Source of the DNA: Bradysia coprophila
Taxonomy: Eukaryota; Arthropoda; Insecta; Diptera; Sciaridae
Assembly (NCBI RefSeq): GCF_014529535.1
Contig: NW_023503493.1
Location: 17,516,001 to 17,580,000 of the forward strand
DNA: 64,000 nucleotides
Direction of reading: 5' to 3'
Both the position numbers and the translations under genes were made by a program. Shown piece by piece: positions 9,790 through 21,450 of this stretch (positions are counted from its first letter, which is position 1; each line of letters opens with the position of its first letter). The notes under the pieces were generated by a model. It searched no databases. It worked only from the letters and a program-made list of their open reading frames with translations, and was not told where the DNA came from.

Positions 9790-12700
9790 TGAATACGTAA
9801 CTAACTATTGTCGATGATTTCATGCGATAAAACATCTAACGCAAAATCGCACATTCAAACGCAACTCAGGTGCCAATCCATACAATTTCTAATGTTTCCA
9901 AGGAATGTTTGATAATGTGACCTTTTTTGTTCTTGCAATCATTATCAATTTTAGTTGGAAAGTACCTTCGTGACGTTGGAGATGAAATCTTAGATTTCAA
10001 TATTTTGTTCTTATGCGAACTTTGTGCGCTTTTTTTGTAAAATATTATAGCACTACTGTGAATAGAACACTCTAAAGTACTACAACTCTAAACAGCACTA
10101 TTGAACTACTGCACTACTAATGAACTATAGTTTACCGCGCCATAATCCAAATGGTCTTGATACAAAATTAATGCATTGTTGCGTCCATTCCGGTCCAGCC
10201 GGTAAACAGACTGTTGTTCCCATTATGGGATCCTTTTTTTATTTATTGATTTGTTGTCAAAAATTCTTGTCAGGCTACAACTGGGAAAGAAAGAAATGAT
10301 GTCGTTAGTGTATTTTTATGGTAAAACAATTTACGTTCTCTGTGTGTCTTATTAAATTCCCCTCAATGTTGCGTTATAAATTAAATTTTAACAAAATTTC
10401 AATTAATGTTTTTTCCTAATAAATTTCAAATTATTTAATAATAAACGCAACGAACCAGTCCAGCAAATTTCAAATCATAAATTTATCAAATTTATAACTC
10501 CATTTCAACGGATAAAATGTTTAAGTTTATTTTCTATTAGCCACATAATTTGCACAGATATAGTGACAGGAGTGATTTGTTTATTCCATGTAATTATAAG
10601 AGCAAATTGAATTAATAAAAGTAATATTGACGTACAATCTCGCCTGACATTTTATAAGGTAATAAATAATATGAAATGAACGAGTATAGTCTGCAGCAGA
10701 CAGTAAGAAAATTTAAAACGAAGCGTGTTGCGGGAATCTACAGAAAATGTTTCTACCTTGGCCAATAGGAATCTTAAAATTGTTTTAATTAAAGAACAGC
10801 ACAATTTTTGTTGTCCTAATTAAACACTGTAAATTACCACACAAAATTACTACCTGAGTCATAAGAAGCAGTAGATTATGTGCGAATCACAGCAGCTGGA
10901 AAAATTGAAGACATTTCAACTTAAAAAAATCTTTGAAAATAAGAAAACTAAAAACATTGGATAATTGGATAGTGGAGCTGAACGTAAAGTGAAAATATTT
11001 CGTCATATTTTCGATTTAGCTTCGCTTCAAACTTTATCTATTTCCACATTTTCTGACGAGGCCTTTCAAACGAGCCCCCATTCACAAAAATTTGTAATAG
11101 ATGAATAGATGAAATAGGATATTTTCGACATATTTGCTCCTATTTGTCTTCACTGATGTCAAATTTCTTCATATTTTATCCAATTTTCTATATCCGTCGA
11201 GACCTTTCAAACCAGCAATCTCATGTGAAAATCATGGAAGGAGTCTATGAAACCTATCGTTTATAAGGATTTAATTTACTATCAGAATCAATATAAGCCA
11301 ACCTTCCTGCGTTGAACAAATGCATATGTAGCCATTTACTGTTTTCAATAAAAATTTATTTAAATTCAACATTTTGTTCTGGTTCATAATTTTCAACCGA
11401 AAAATTTATTTTCTCAAAACACATCACATATCACACGTAAACCGTACAACGTACATGCAAAAATATTGTTAGTACGATTTCGTTAAACGCAAAAAACCAC
11501 ATGAGATAGAATTATAGAAAAAAGGAGTTTGCGAAAAAAGAAGTTAGCCGTCACAAACCAGATGGAATAATTAATATTTTCGGTGTCAATTCAGTTTGTT
11601 CGAAATGATTTGAAAACATGTTTTCAGACATCATTTTTGCAAGCATATTATGAGATTAAACTGCATAGTGGAAGTGGTCTTGCTGCCACATGATAATAAA
11701 GTGATTAACATCATATGTGTAATCCATTTATAAGTGAGTTAAAAGTTAAGTTTCGTATGTTTGCTATAGGTTCTAGTGCAATATAATAATGATGAATGAA
11801 GCCAGACACTTCGCAATGATGTTACATGTTTACATTTATCAGTGATGGAATGTATGGATGTTGAAAGAGTGAGATGTTTTCTGGGCTTTACTTTTTATCC
11901 AATTCATCCTGACCGTGAAATGGAATTTTGTGATCACTTTTTTGTTGTTGAAAAATTAGTTATAAATTACTGACAACACCTTAGAATAAAACGACATCAC
12001 TTGGTATAGAAATAGCTCGAGCTTTGTCTAATTGAAATTAATTAACCATCTCTTTAGTCAGAAAACCCAAGAACTTAAACAAAAATGACTTTCGATTGAA
12101 ATTCATTTCAGCACTTTGTTCGTAAATATATTCAATCTGATCCCATTATAAAACGATAATAATAAGTCTCACCGGTATAATTAATTCAAATTCTATTTAA
12201 ACGAAGAAATTTATTTGCATAATTGCCGGGTTAAATAACGTAACAAGTTGATTATCTCTCTGCTATAGTTTTCAATGTGTTTCTCATTAAAAAAAAGGGT
12301 ATACAAACAGCATCAAACCACAGTTACAATATAAACAGATGCTAATTTATTCGTTTCGGTGGCTGCAACTAATAAATCGGTTCAGTATTTCATTGAAAAA
12401 GACAATAATTAAGCGAATTTGATTGTTCGATTATTATTATTATTTGAGTTAGATTACCACAATTATGCAAAGGGTATACGCCCAATTACATCCAATTAGA
12501 ATATAATCGAATTCCATTGTGGAAACCTTTTTTTTTGTATATCACCCATCTAGACAAATTGAGGTGTCGTTCGCTGTAGCACGATAGGAGGCTGATAATA
12601 TAGCATTTTTGTGACAGATTTAGCATTTTCGATGGAAGTCTAAGAACACCATCTACCTCTCGAACAATGGAGACGAAATCTTTCCTTCAAAAATGAAATT

Positions 12701-15418
12701 TAAAAAAATCAATGACTGCAAAAGAGAAGATTAACGTGTTGCATTGGTTCCGTAAGGAGTGCATTGAAGAAGAAGTTGCCGTTTTTGTACAACACGCTTT
12801 ATAAACGGCACCCTAAGAAAATACCTCAAATTGTTTCCATAAATCAAAATGTTACCAACGGACGAACCAATGAACGGTTTAACCAACAAATACCTCCGCT
12901 TCTATGCATACTTATTGTATTACGATATCCTGACAATGTTATAGATATAAATGGTTGTAGAATATGCGCCGACTTTAGGTATTTTCACATCATTTACAAA
13001 TTGAGCGCCATAAATTTAATATAATGATGTAGTGGGGGATGAATGTATCAGTGTAATCAGTGTAGGTACGGTAAAGTTTTGTACGTCAGTATATCGATAA
13101 AGTTTTTAACTACTTTATTATTCCCCAACAAAATTATATTTTCTTCTTCTAAGTAGCTTCACTTCTACTACCACTACAAAAGTTTCAAAATCGTGAACCA
13201 TTTTCTGGAGGGTTATTATATTCCGTATTTTATATATCAAAGATGAAATAATAAGATTGTTCATATAAGTATAGGGAATATTTACACACAGAAGAACATG
13301 AATAAGTGACTTCTTGGAACTACATTTTTAGGTATATCTACGTAACGTCGTAATCAAAAGACATAGTATGTACCTCACACATTGTGGTAAAACTTTTCAT
13401 AGAAATTACAGTCCTATTCAGTATGAAAACTTTTTAATCGTGAAGTTAAATTGAAAGACTTAAGGTTATTAACACACTCCATAGAAAAATATTTTCATAA
13501 AAAATGAGCACCGCTATTGTTATTGTAATATCCCTGCTTCTTTCATGAAAGTCACCAACAGCGTATGTTAAATTCACCAGCATTGTAACATACATTTATA
13601 ACAAAAAAAAAAGATTCAAAAATCCAGCTGCATTTACGAGTAAATTTTAAAATTCGTTACTCAATTAACACGGTGATGTGGTATCAAGCATTGACGCAAA
13701 TTCTTAAATTTGATTTTAGCATGCAATATCTAATTTGCATTAGTACATCAACTTCTGACACCGAATGCTTTTTCAAATCGGAGGTTTTGATATATTTCGA
13801 CACGTGCACAGACCTCCCTCTATTAATTTAACAACAAAGAAAATTCAATTTTTATTTCACTTTTCTCTGAAAGCACGAGCACACAAAAAAAAATGTTTTT
13901 TAATTCAAATTGATGATGGAGTCGAAGGTAAATGGATCTGTGAAAAAATGATTTTTATGCATTCCTTTACGTGATAACATTATTGCGCGATACCGACTAT
14001 ACGGACTAATGCCATTAAAAATCAATCAAGATGAAAATTGCATTTACACCATGAGCTTTTATGAAATGTAAAGCAGATAAATGATGATGGCTCGCTGTAC
14101 TATAAAGGAACAGGGGTGCATTCGGTGTCGTTGGTTGGTTAAACGTATTAAAAAAATATAATACAAACCAGTGATAGATCTTCCCTTTTTTTGGAAGCTT
14201 TCATTACCGAAATTCTTCTCGTCTTTCTGCCACGCCGTAGACTAATTCACTAGATGTTGTTGCGGTTGGATTTTGAAAGCAAGCAGATGTGCTAACCGAT
14301 GCTCTATTGAAAGCTCATCGGATACAAAACGATGCTAGCAAAATGAGGGCTCAGAAGAGTCGTCTCTTTCATTTATCCATAAATATTGCAACGTGAAATG
14401 TGTCCGATAACGTAACAGCTTGTTTAATGCTTATAAATTGTATTTAAATTACGGATCCTAACGAACTGTCCCACCTGTAATACTATTTTATAATAGCCGC
14501 ACGTTTGAAGTGGTACAACGTTGAGCCATAAACGGGATTTTATTTGAAAATGTTCCTTTAATGCTAAGCTCGTACAGCTTAATGAATCTTTGAAATTAGA
14601 TTTTCAAAGCACTAAATTGAAGCTTTTGATGTAACTCAATTACAGTAGCGAACACATATAGACTTCCTATATAGAATTTACATTTAACATCTTCTTGCAC
14701 ACTGATGGTTAATACTGCATAGCAGTACATAAGATATTATTTTAACGATATTATGCATCCGTATGCTGTTACAAAATTGCTCGTCATTGAAATGGAAAAC
14801 ACACTCTTGTCAAAGAAATGTGTCCCGTATAGCAGTTAATGAAGCATTCATTGCAAACATTGTAATCTAAATTGCAACATTTATAAACTGTGTGAACAAT
14901 CCGACACATAAATATGCATACGATGGAGAACATTTTTACAAATTTAATAATCGCTTTGAAATGTGCAACTTTTGTATTTCTATTTTTCCAACTTAATCCA
15001 CACATTTAGTGGCATGTCACAGCATTTTAGTTTGAGGTCGGCTACTGTTTTGCAATAATAGTTTGCCGAATTCGAGAGGAAAAGGTAAAGTAATAACACA
15101 TGATGCTCGCAACCGCAATTCTTTCTGTAGCAACAGTCTCCCTATAAATTTGAACAACGGTACACGGTACCTTTAGGCTACTGGTGGCAAATAACAATTT
15201 TGTTTTTTGTTGTTGTTCTAAAACCATTAACCTGAGGGTTAATGTACGTACTCCCCTCACATCTCTTTAAGCCTAGACTTTTACTCAGGTTGGTCCAACA
15301 AAATTGAATCTTTCTATGTACATTGCAAGAATATGTCATTGTTATGGGTACACACGAACTGAAATCGAAACATACCCTAATTTTATATCAATTAAACTAA
15401 TTTCGAGTTTTATCTTTA
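9790..15418. other. Long intergenic stretch, no gene recognised
   Basis: AT-rich, with no frame above about 90 codons that looks coding. The stretch 10999-11250 contains two loosely similar segments, each with a GACCTTTCAAAC-like or GCCTTTCAAAC-like core, probably an old duplication. I see no tRNA or other RNA gene. Confidence 0.5.
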
Positions 15419-15419
15419 T

Positions 15420-16958
15420 TCCCTTGACTGTAAGTCATGGGTTTTACAAAAGAAAATACACCGTACGTAACACGTTCACTATGATCAAAAATGTATGGAA
15501 ATGTGATGAAAAAACGTTAAATGTTAAAATTTTGTGCCCTTTGTTAACTTATCGTGGAGCAAAGTTCAACAGATTTTCAAAAACGTTTTTTTATTTGATG
15601 AAATGTTGAAATCCTCAGGTCAAGTTCGAAAATGCGTATTATCGGTTCAACCATCTGGTGGTAGTTCTCGAAAGAAGCCTTTTCTGCTCTTTGTTAACAC
15701 GATAACTGAAGCAAAGTTCAACCGATTTTCAAAAACTTTTTTTATTCGACGAAGTATTGAAATCCTCAGGTCAAGTTCGAAAATGGGTGGTATCGGTTCA
15801 ACCATCTGGTAGTAGTTCTCGAAAGAATCTTTTTCTGCTCTTTGTTAACACGATAACTGGAGCAAAGTTCAACCGATTTTCAAAAACTTTTTTTTATTTG
15901 ATGAAATGTTGAAATCCTTAGGTCAAGTTCGAAAATGGGTATTATCGGTTCAACCATCTGGGAGTAGTTCTCAGAAGAAGCCTTTTCTGCTCTTTGTTAA
16001 CACGATAACTGAAGCAAAGTTCAACCGATTTTCAAAAACTTTTTTTATTCGACGAAGTATTGAAATCCTCAGGTCAAGTTCGACAATGGGTGGTATCGGT
16101 TCAACCATCTGGTAGTAGTTCTCAAAAGAATCTTTTTCTGCTCTTTGTTAACACGATAACTGGAGCAAAGTTCAACCGATTTTCAAAAACTTTTTTTTAT
16201 TTGATGAAATGTTGAAATCCTTAGGTCAAGTTCGAAAATGGGTATTATCGGTTAAACCATCTGGGAGTAGTTCTCAGAAGAAGCCTTTTCTGCTCTTTGT
16301 TAACACGATAACTGAAGCAAAGTTCAATCGATTTTCAAAAACTTTTTTTATTCGACGAAGTATTGAAATCCTCAGGTCAAGTTCGACAATGGGTGGTATC
16401 GGTTCAACCATCTGGTAGTAGTTCTCGAAAGAATCTTTTTCTGCTCTTTGTTAACACGATAACTGGAGCAAAGTTCAACCGATTTAAAAAATTGGTGGAG
16501 AATGGAATTAATTCCTGAAGTTAGGTTCCAAGATAGATTATGTTGGTCTAACGAACAAGCTAACAGAATTTGCGTATCAATTTCAATAGTATTTTTCTTG
16601 TTATGTGACTTTGCCTTGTAAACAAAACCGAATAAATAGAATAAAAATTAACGAGTTCGCTTCGCTCTGGCCGCAATTCACACGAGTTTAAATTTTATTG
16701 TAAACACGTCATTTTTTACCGGGCATTTTATATACAAAGTTTCGAAGATTTTCAGTGAATCTAAACAGAATTAAATCATCAATGAGAGATTTATTAGACC
16801 GTTCTAGTAGTTCTTCTTCTAAATACGTTTTTGTGGCCATCAACATACAAAATTACATTTCATTGAAATAAGTCAATAAATCATTGCCAATAAAAATACT
16901 ATTGAGAAGTTAAGACAAACAGTCAAGGGATCCGACCCACCCAACAGGTGGGACCTAG
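15420..16958 (+). mobile_element. Helentron-like element, copy A
   Basis: It begins TCCCTTGACTG after a T and ends with a hairpin (CCCACC / GGTGGG at 16937-16953) followed by CTAG (16955-16958) and then TT. A subterminal inverted copy of the 5' tip (AGTCAAGGGA, 16921-16930) lies just before the hairpin. Copies B (33019-34624) and C (51640-53254) share these ends, an internal motif (CGCTTCGCTCTGGCCGC next to TTCACACGAG) and the internal array core. This matches the Helentron/HINE/DINE-1 plan of nonautonomous rolling-circle elements: subterminal inverted repeats, a 3' hairpin, T-rich target and a central tandem array. There is no Rep/helicase ORF. Confidence 0.7.
15530..16485 (+). repeat. 303-bp tandem array inside Helentron-like copy A
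   Basis: A ~151-bp half-unit is arranged as a 303-bp dimer. Matching frames recur at exact 303-bp steps (15603, 15906, 16209). Because 303 is a multiple of three, an open frame runs through each unit, but that frame tracks repeat sequence and I do not read it as coding. The half-units share CACGATAACTGAAGCAAAGT and GGTCAAGTTCGA. Confidence 0.85.
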
Positions 16959-18171
16959 TTTATTTATTTATATCTGAATGCATTGGGACTTTCCGAATTT
17001 TTGTCGGAAAAGAAATTTTCGAGTGATTCTGTAGCTCTGATTTGATAAATCGAATTTATTTCATCAATGCCTTTCTGCATAATTTATATACATTTCGATA
17101 CGTGTACAGTGTTCACAAATATTTTAATTTCCCACACATTGTATCACTTAACGTCTAGATACATCTCTTTTACCGTCATGTAAATGCCTACACTCATTCT
17201 CGGATAATATACTTTGATTTCCTTTTTCGCATATAATTTCTGTAGTGTGTCAGAAAAACGTTTTACGTTTTTTTTTTCATTGTTGTTTGTAACAAATATC
17301 ACACACCGGGGAGTGATTTGATTTGACTCATTTCTATTTTCGTATGCATAAAAGAAAATATTATTGGAATTTTCATATATCGAAAATTTTATTATTTATT
17401 TTGATATTCATATATACTCTGTCAGCCTTGCAGGGAAGAAAAAAAGGAAATGATGTGTAAGATTGTCTTCTCTTTTCGTAAATTTTATGGTTCTTTTCAT
17501 CAACTCCAAAAGATTTCCCTTGGGTTGATCAATTATTTTATTTCGACAAATTTTATATTGAAAAAAAAAAAAATAAGTCGATCAATCAATCAATTTATTT
17601 ATTTATTAAGTGCAAAAGTTTCTTAAACGTTCGGATCGATTTTCTTGGTATTCTCATTTATCGTTGAATAAATAAATTTTTGTTTAACAACTGAAACGAT
17701 TAATTTGATATTTGAATTGTCATGTTTGATATTTTTATTGGAAATAAATTTCGTTAAAAGTATCGGGCTCCACTTATGCAATTATTTAAAATATATTTCA
17801 TTCTTAATCGATTACGTGTAATTTATTCATATCACCGTAAATAGTCACCAACACTTGCAATTAGATCTGTTCGATAATTTTATTCCAATCTTAAGAGCGA
17901 ATCGAGTGGAAGGTTTGATATTGCAATAAAAAAAAATGCAAATTTTCGGTTTTGGTTCGGAAATTTAGTGTTTACCTTCGACGGATGGCATCTGTATCAC
18001 TATACTAATAAACGTCAAATCTGCTATTTCATAAGTTTTAAATATATTTTGTTATATATAAAGACTCACTAGCTGAACAAATTGTTTATTTATGTCGTCG
18101 TTGACGTCAGCTCTAGCCGTCTACAAAATATTGGTTTCGGCTCCTTTGCTATTGATAGAAACAATGAACTT
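16959..18171. other. Intergenic, no gene recognised
   Basis: AT-rich, with homopolymer A/T runs and a short (ATCA)n tract near 17580. No coding or RNA feature can be supported. Confidence 0.5.
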
Positions 18172-18243
18172 TACATGCTACATGCGTCGAAAACCGTACT
18201 TTTCATGTTTTAAGCACGTCTTTCGACGCCCTCAGCATGTAAA
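18172..18243 (+). repeat. 72-bp palindromic-ended repeat, copy 1
   Basis: The ends are TTACATGCT and AGCATGTAA, with an internal pair of GTCGAAA / TTTCGAC. The same 72-bp repeat occurs in inverse orientation at 20687-20758. An adjacent palindrome (GTGAAAAGTCTCGTTTTCAC type) follows at about 18260-18330. Confidence 0.65.
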
Positions 18244-18345
18244 ATTCATTACATAACTCGGGATAAAAGTGAAAAGTCTCGTTTTCACGTGTGAAATTCA
18301 CACGAAAACTCTACTTTTCATATTTTTATCCCTAGTCATGTAAAA

Positions 18346-20060
18346 TACTATTCCATTATCAATTTTATTGACATTCCAGACAAACGAAAAGTTTGAGATC
18401 TACTTAGCGAAAGTCCATTTACAATTGAATGGCCAGTACTAATCAATCTTTTTTGCATATATAACTAACTACTTTTCTGGACATTTTTTTTCTTCAATAT
18501 TGTAATACATATGACTGTGTGACACTGCGATACACACATAATTTATGCAGATAAATAATTGTACAGACCTTTGGTAATTTATTAAAAACCGATTTATTCA
18601 CAATGAACCAAAAAGATACGAACCAGAGTGGTTTTCATTTACCGTCTATATAACCAGAAATATTTGATTTATCTTGAAATGTGATTGCTATACGACGCGG
18701 ACGGTGTTATAGTGTCTCGTTACAAACACACACACGACTATTTCTTGTCACATAATATTTTTCACTTTACAATTGATTTATATTGGGAGTTGCTAATCTT
18801 TGACACTGGTGACATATATTACCAGTGGTATATTCGTGTACTCATTTTAATAAGAAAATGCAACAGTGATAAATTCGAGGCTGTACACGCTGTAATAGCC
18901 GGTATTAATTACTAAAAGTGACAAATGATTCGAAAAAAGTAAGAATGAAAATTCATTGAATCACATACAAGTTATCTAACATTAGGTACATTCAATAACT
19001 TAAAACTCGATGGGTACATCGGTTTTGCTTATTATCGAAATTTTCTGCACATTCTTATCGCAAGATCTGAGGTCACTGAAGGGCGTTCGTCTTATGAATG
19101 TGCTTCAATCAATTTTTTTTTGTTTCACGTTAATCGAAATTATATCAATTTTTCTGATCTTTAAATTGAGTCGAAACTTAAATGCAAAATTCACGGATTT
19201 AAAATGTTTTACGAATTTCATATGAACAGAAAAAAAATGAGCAAAGCTCTACGTGACTTTCTGATCTTAAACAATAGATTACAATGTTGCGATTGCATAA
19301 GGACACACAAGGACAGGGCACTGCTTTGAGAGGATTGATGAAATAATAAAACATTTCATATTCCACACGACATGTGTTTGATTCAATCTGTAGGATGCAC
19401 GGTTACGTAACGTTGCCGCGCGTTTTTTTTTTTTTTTAAGAAATATATCTTACATTTAAATGGGTTTAATTATGAAAATTACTAGTTATGTTAGTATTGA
19501 CCATGGATCAACAAATTTCACTGAAAAAGCACTGCATAATGTCATTGTTTTTTATTACGTACTCAATAAGCTTTTTCAAGAACTTCTTAAAATAATAGGA
19601 CTGTAAGGTAAGTGCATCTCTAAATTCTGATCTTTAAAAAAACAGACAAGTAAACGACCACTTAACTATCATTTTCATTTAAAAATATTTTTGAAAAAAA
19701 AATCCGTGGAAACAATTATTGAACGATGAATCAAGAAGACCTATATTTCAGTACTGATACTGAACCTTCTGAAGTTAAAATATGTTTTATTAAATATTTG
19801 ATCAAAATTTAAAACAATGCATTTTTGGCAATATTCCAATTGTGTCAACAATTTTTATCGGTAAATTTACGAAGAATAAAATTTACGTAAACACCTCCAA
19901 CTGTACAAAGTTCAAGTACATGTGTTTATAACCAAACCACTGTCATCATCAACTCTCTCAATGGAAGATATAGCCATAACTAGGGATGAAAAGTAGATTT
20001 TTCGTTTGAATTTTGTTGATCCGAGGCAAGTTGAGGTCAACAATAGTACATTGAATGACA
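18346..20060. other. Intergenic, no gene recognised
   Basis: Contains short frames only (for example 18685-18915 and 19010-19225) with no recognised domain. Composition is AT-rich. Confidence 0.45.
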
Positions 20061-20161
20061 AGGGGCGAAAGTAAAAAAATTCAACCGTGTGCGAGAGTTG
20101 ATGCCCGCGCCGAAGGCAAGGGCCTCAATCGCACAGGTTGAATTTTTTTACTTTTGCCCCT
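20061..20161. repeat. Foldback repeat, ~100 bp
   Basis: A left arm of GGGGCGAAAGTAAAAAAATT is mirrored by AATTTTTTTACTTTTGCCCC, continuing inward through TCAACC / GGTTGA and GTGCGA / TCGCAC to a GC-rich tip (GCCCGCGCC). Probably a MITE. Confidence 0.65.
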
Positions 20162-20175
20162 AGTCGTTCATACTA

Positions 20176-20628
20176 TTTTTTTTGATACCAACATCGAAAG
20201 TTGATACGTATCGCAAACAGCAGAACAAAATGTTGAAATATGAAGGCATTTAGCCAGAAAATGCGGGGGTCCAGGGGGCGGCAGCCCCCTGGCATATCAA
20301 AAATTTAATTATTTAGCCATCACAACAACAACACACACAAAAATTTACAAATAAATAACAAATCATTCAGCAACAAAAAGTATCAACTTCGTATGTTAAT
20401 TTCAATAAGAGCACTGGCGCACGCTTTATTTCAATTTTGATCGCAGTACACTTATTGACAAGAGTCGACTATTACATTATGTAGTCGACTTTCGCATTAT
20501 GTATATTGACTTTCGCTTTATATATTCTTTCTTTCTCCCCGCTCAAACACATAACTTGCATTTTTTTACTTTCGCCCCGGATTTCGAGGGCGAAAGTATC
20601 AACTTTCGATGTTGGTATCAAAAAAACA
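20176..20628. mobile_element. TIR element with GC-rich internal hairpin, ~453 bp
   Basis: The terminal inverted repeats are about 30 bp and contain GATACCAACATCGAAAGTTG. Inside, at about 20262-20291, is a strikingly GC-rich stretch with a perfect 9-bp stem, CCAGGGGGC / GCCCCCTGG, in otherwise AT-rich DNA. No ORF of note. Superfamily unassigned. Confidence 0.65.
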
Positions 20629-20686
20629 CAACAATAATGTCCTACACGTCAAAATACCAATCTTGGCAACAGGTGCATAATATATA

Positions 20687-20758
20687 TTACATGCTAAGGG
20701 CATCGAAAGAAGTGCTTGAAACATGAAAAGTACGGTTTTCGAAGCATGTAGCATGTAA
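20687..20758 (-). repeat. 72-bp palindromic-ended repeat, copy 2
   Basis: Inverse-orientation copy of the repeat at 18172-18243, with the same TTACATGCT / AGCATGTAA ends and the ACATGAAAAGTACGGTTTTC core. Equal length in both copies supports the boundaries. Confidence 0.65.
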
Positions 20759-21332
20759 AATACTATTACTTCATTAGTTTTAAAATTAAATTTTCTATGT
20801 AAAACCACATTAAAAAGGACGATGACACACATAAGAGATTTTTAATCAAATTTTAGGGAAAACTAAACCTTGATTGGAAAGTAAAGTGGATAAATGTATT
20901 ACATAGACACAAATGGCTGTGGTAAACCCTATAAAGACGCCACTAATAGGATAGCGTTAGCGACGTGTGTTATCTGCACCACGTGTGTCAATCATCACGT
21001 TTTAATATCGAATATAGAATGCATCCCGACTACAACCATTTTTTTAATGAAATTCAGACTTGCAGACTTGCATATCAATCCGCAATACGTATGCATATAC
21101 CATTTGTAGATTTTATAATTTGTGGGCATTTAATCACAAAAAATATATCTCTGAAATGAGAATGAGCTTATGAAACAAATATTATGAATGCGATTTTCAG
21201 ATTATTATAGAAAATAGCATTGGTGGAATGAGAAAAAGTGGGTGTGGTGTATATAGATTTTCGGGAGACTGTTTTTTGTCCCCATTGGTTTTGCAGTTGC
21301 AGTGTTGTTGTATGCTGAAATGACTAAAATAA
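20759..21332. other. Region upstream of the cuticle gene
   Basis: No gene recognised. It directly precedes the cuticle protein promoter and may hold its regulatory sites, but I cannot point to one. Confidence 0.4.
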
Positions 21333-21340
21333 TATAAAAG
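21333..21340 (+). promoter_or_regulatory. TATA box of the cuticle protein gene
   Basis: TATAAAAG, followed at 21352-21356 by TCAGT, the arthropod initiator motif. The spacing of about 21 bp from the TATA start to the initiator A is shorter than the usual ~30, so the true start may lie a little downstream. The coding start is ~100 bp away. Confidence 0.6.
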
Positions 21341-21450
21341 CCCTTGCATTTTCAGTTTGGACATAAGTTACATTATCGTCGTTGCAACGATCGATTCGAA
21401 ACCACTGAAGTGCTTTTATTAATAAAATAAAGTTTAATTCAATTTCGAAA

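Noticed and set aside
15603..16418. Repeated 69-codon ORFs as a repeat-protein gene
   Set aside because: They are frames through the 303-bp array of a mobile element, with no promoter or domain.
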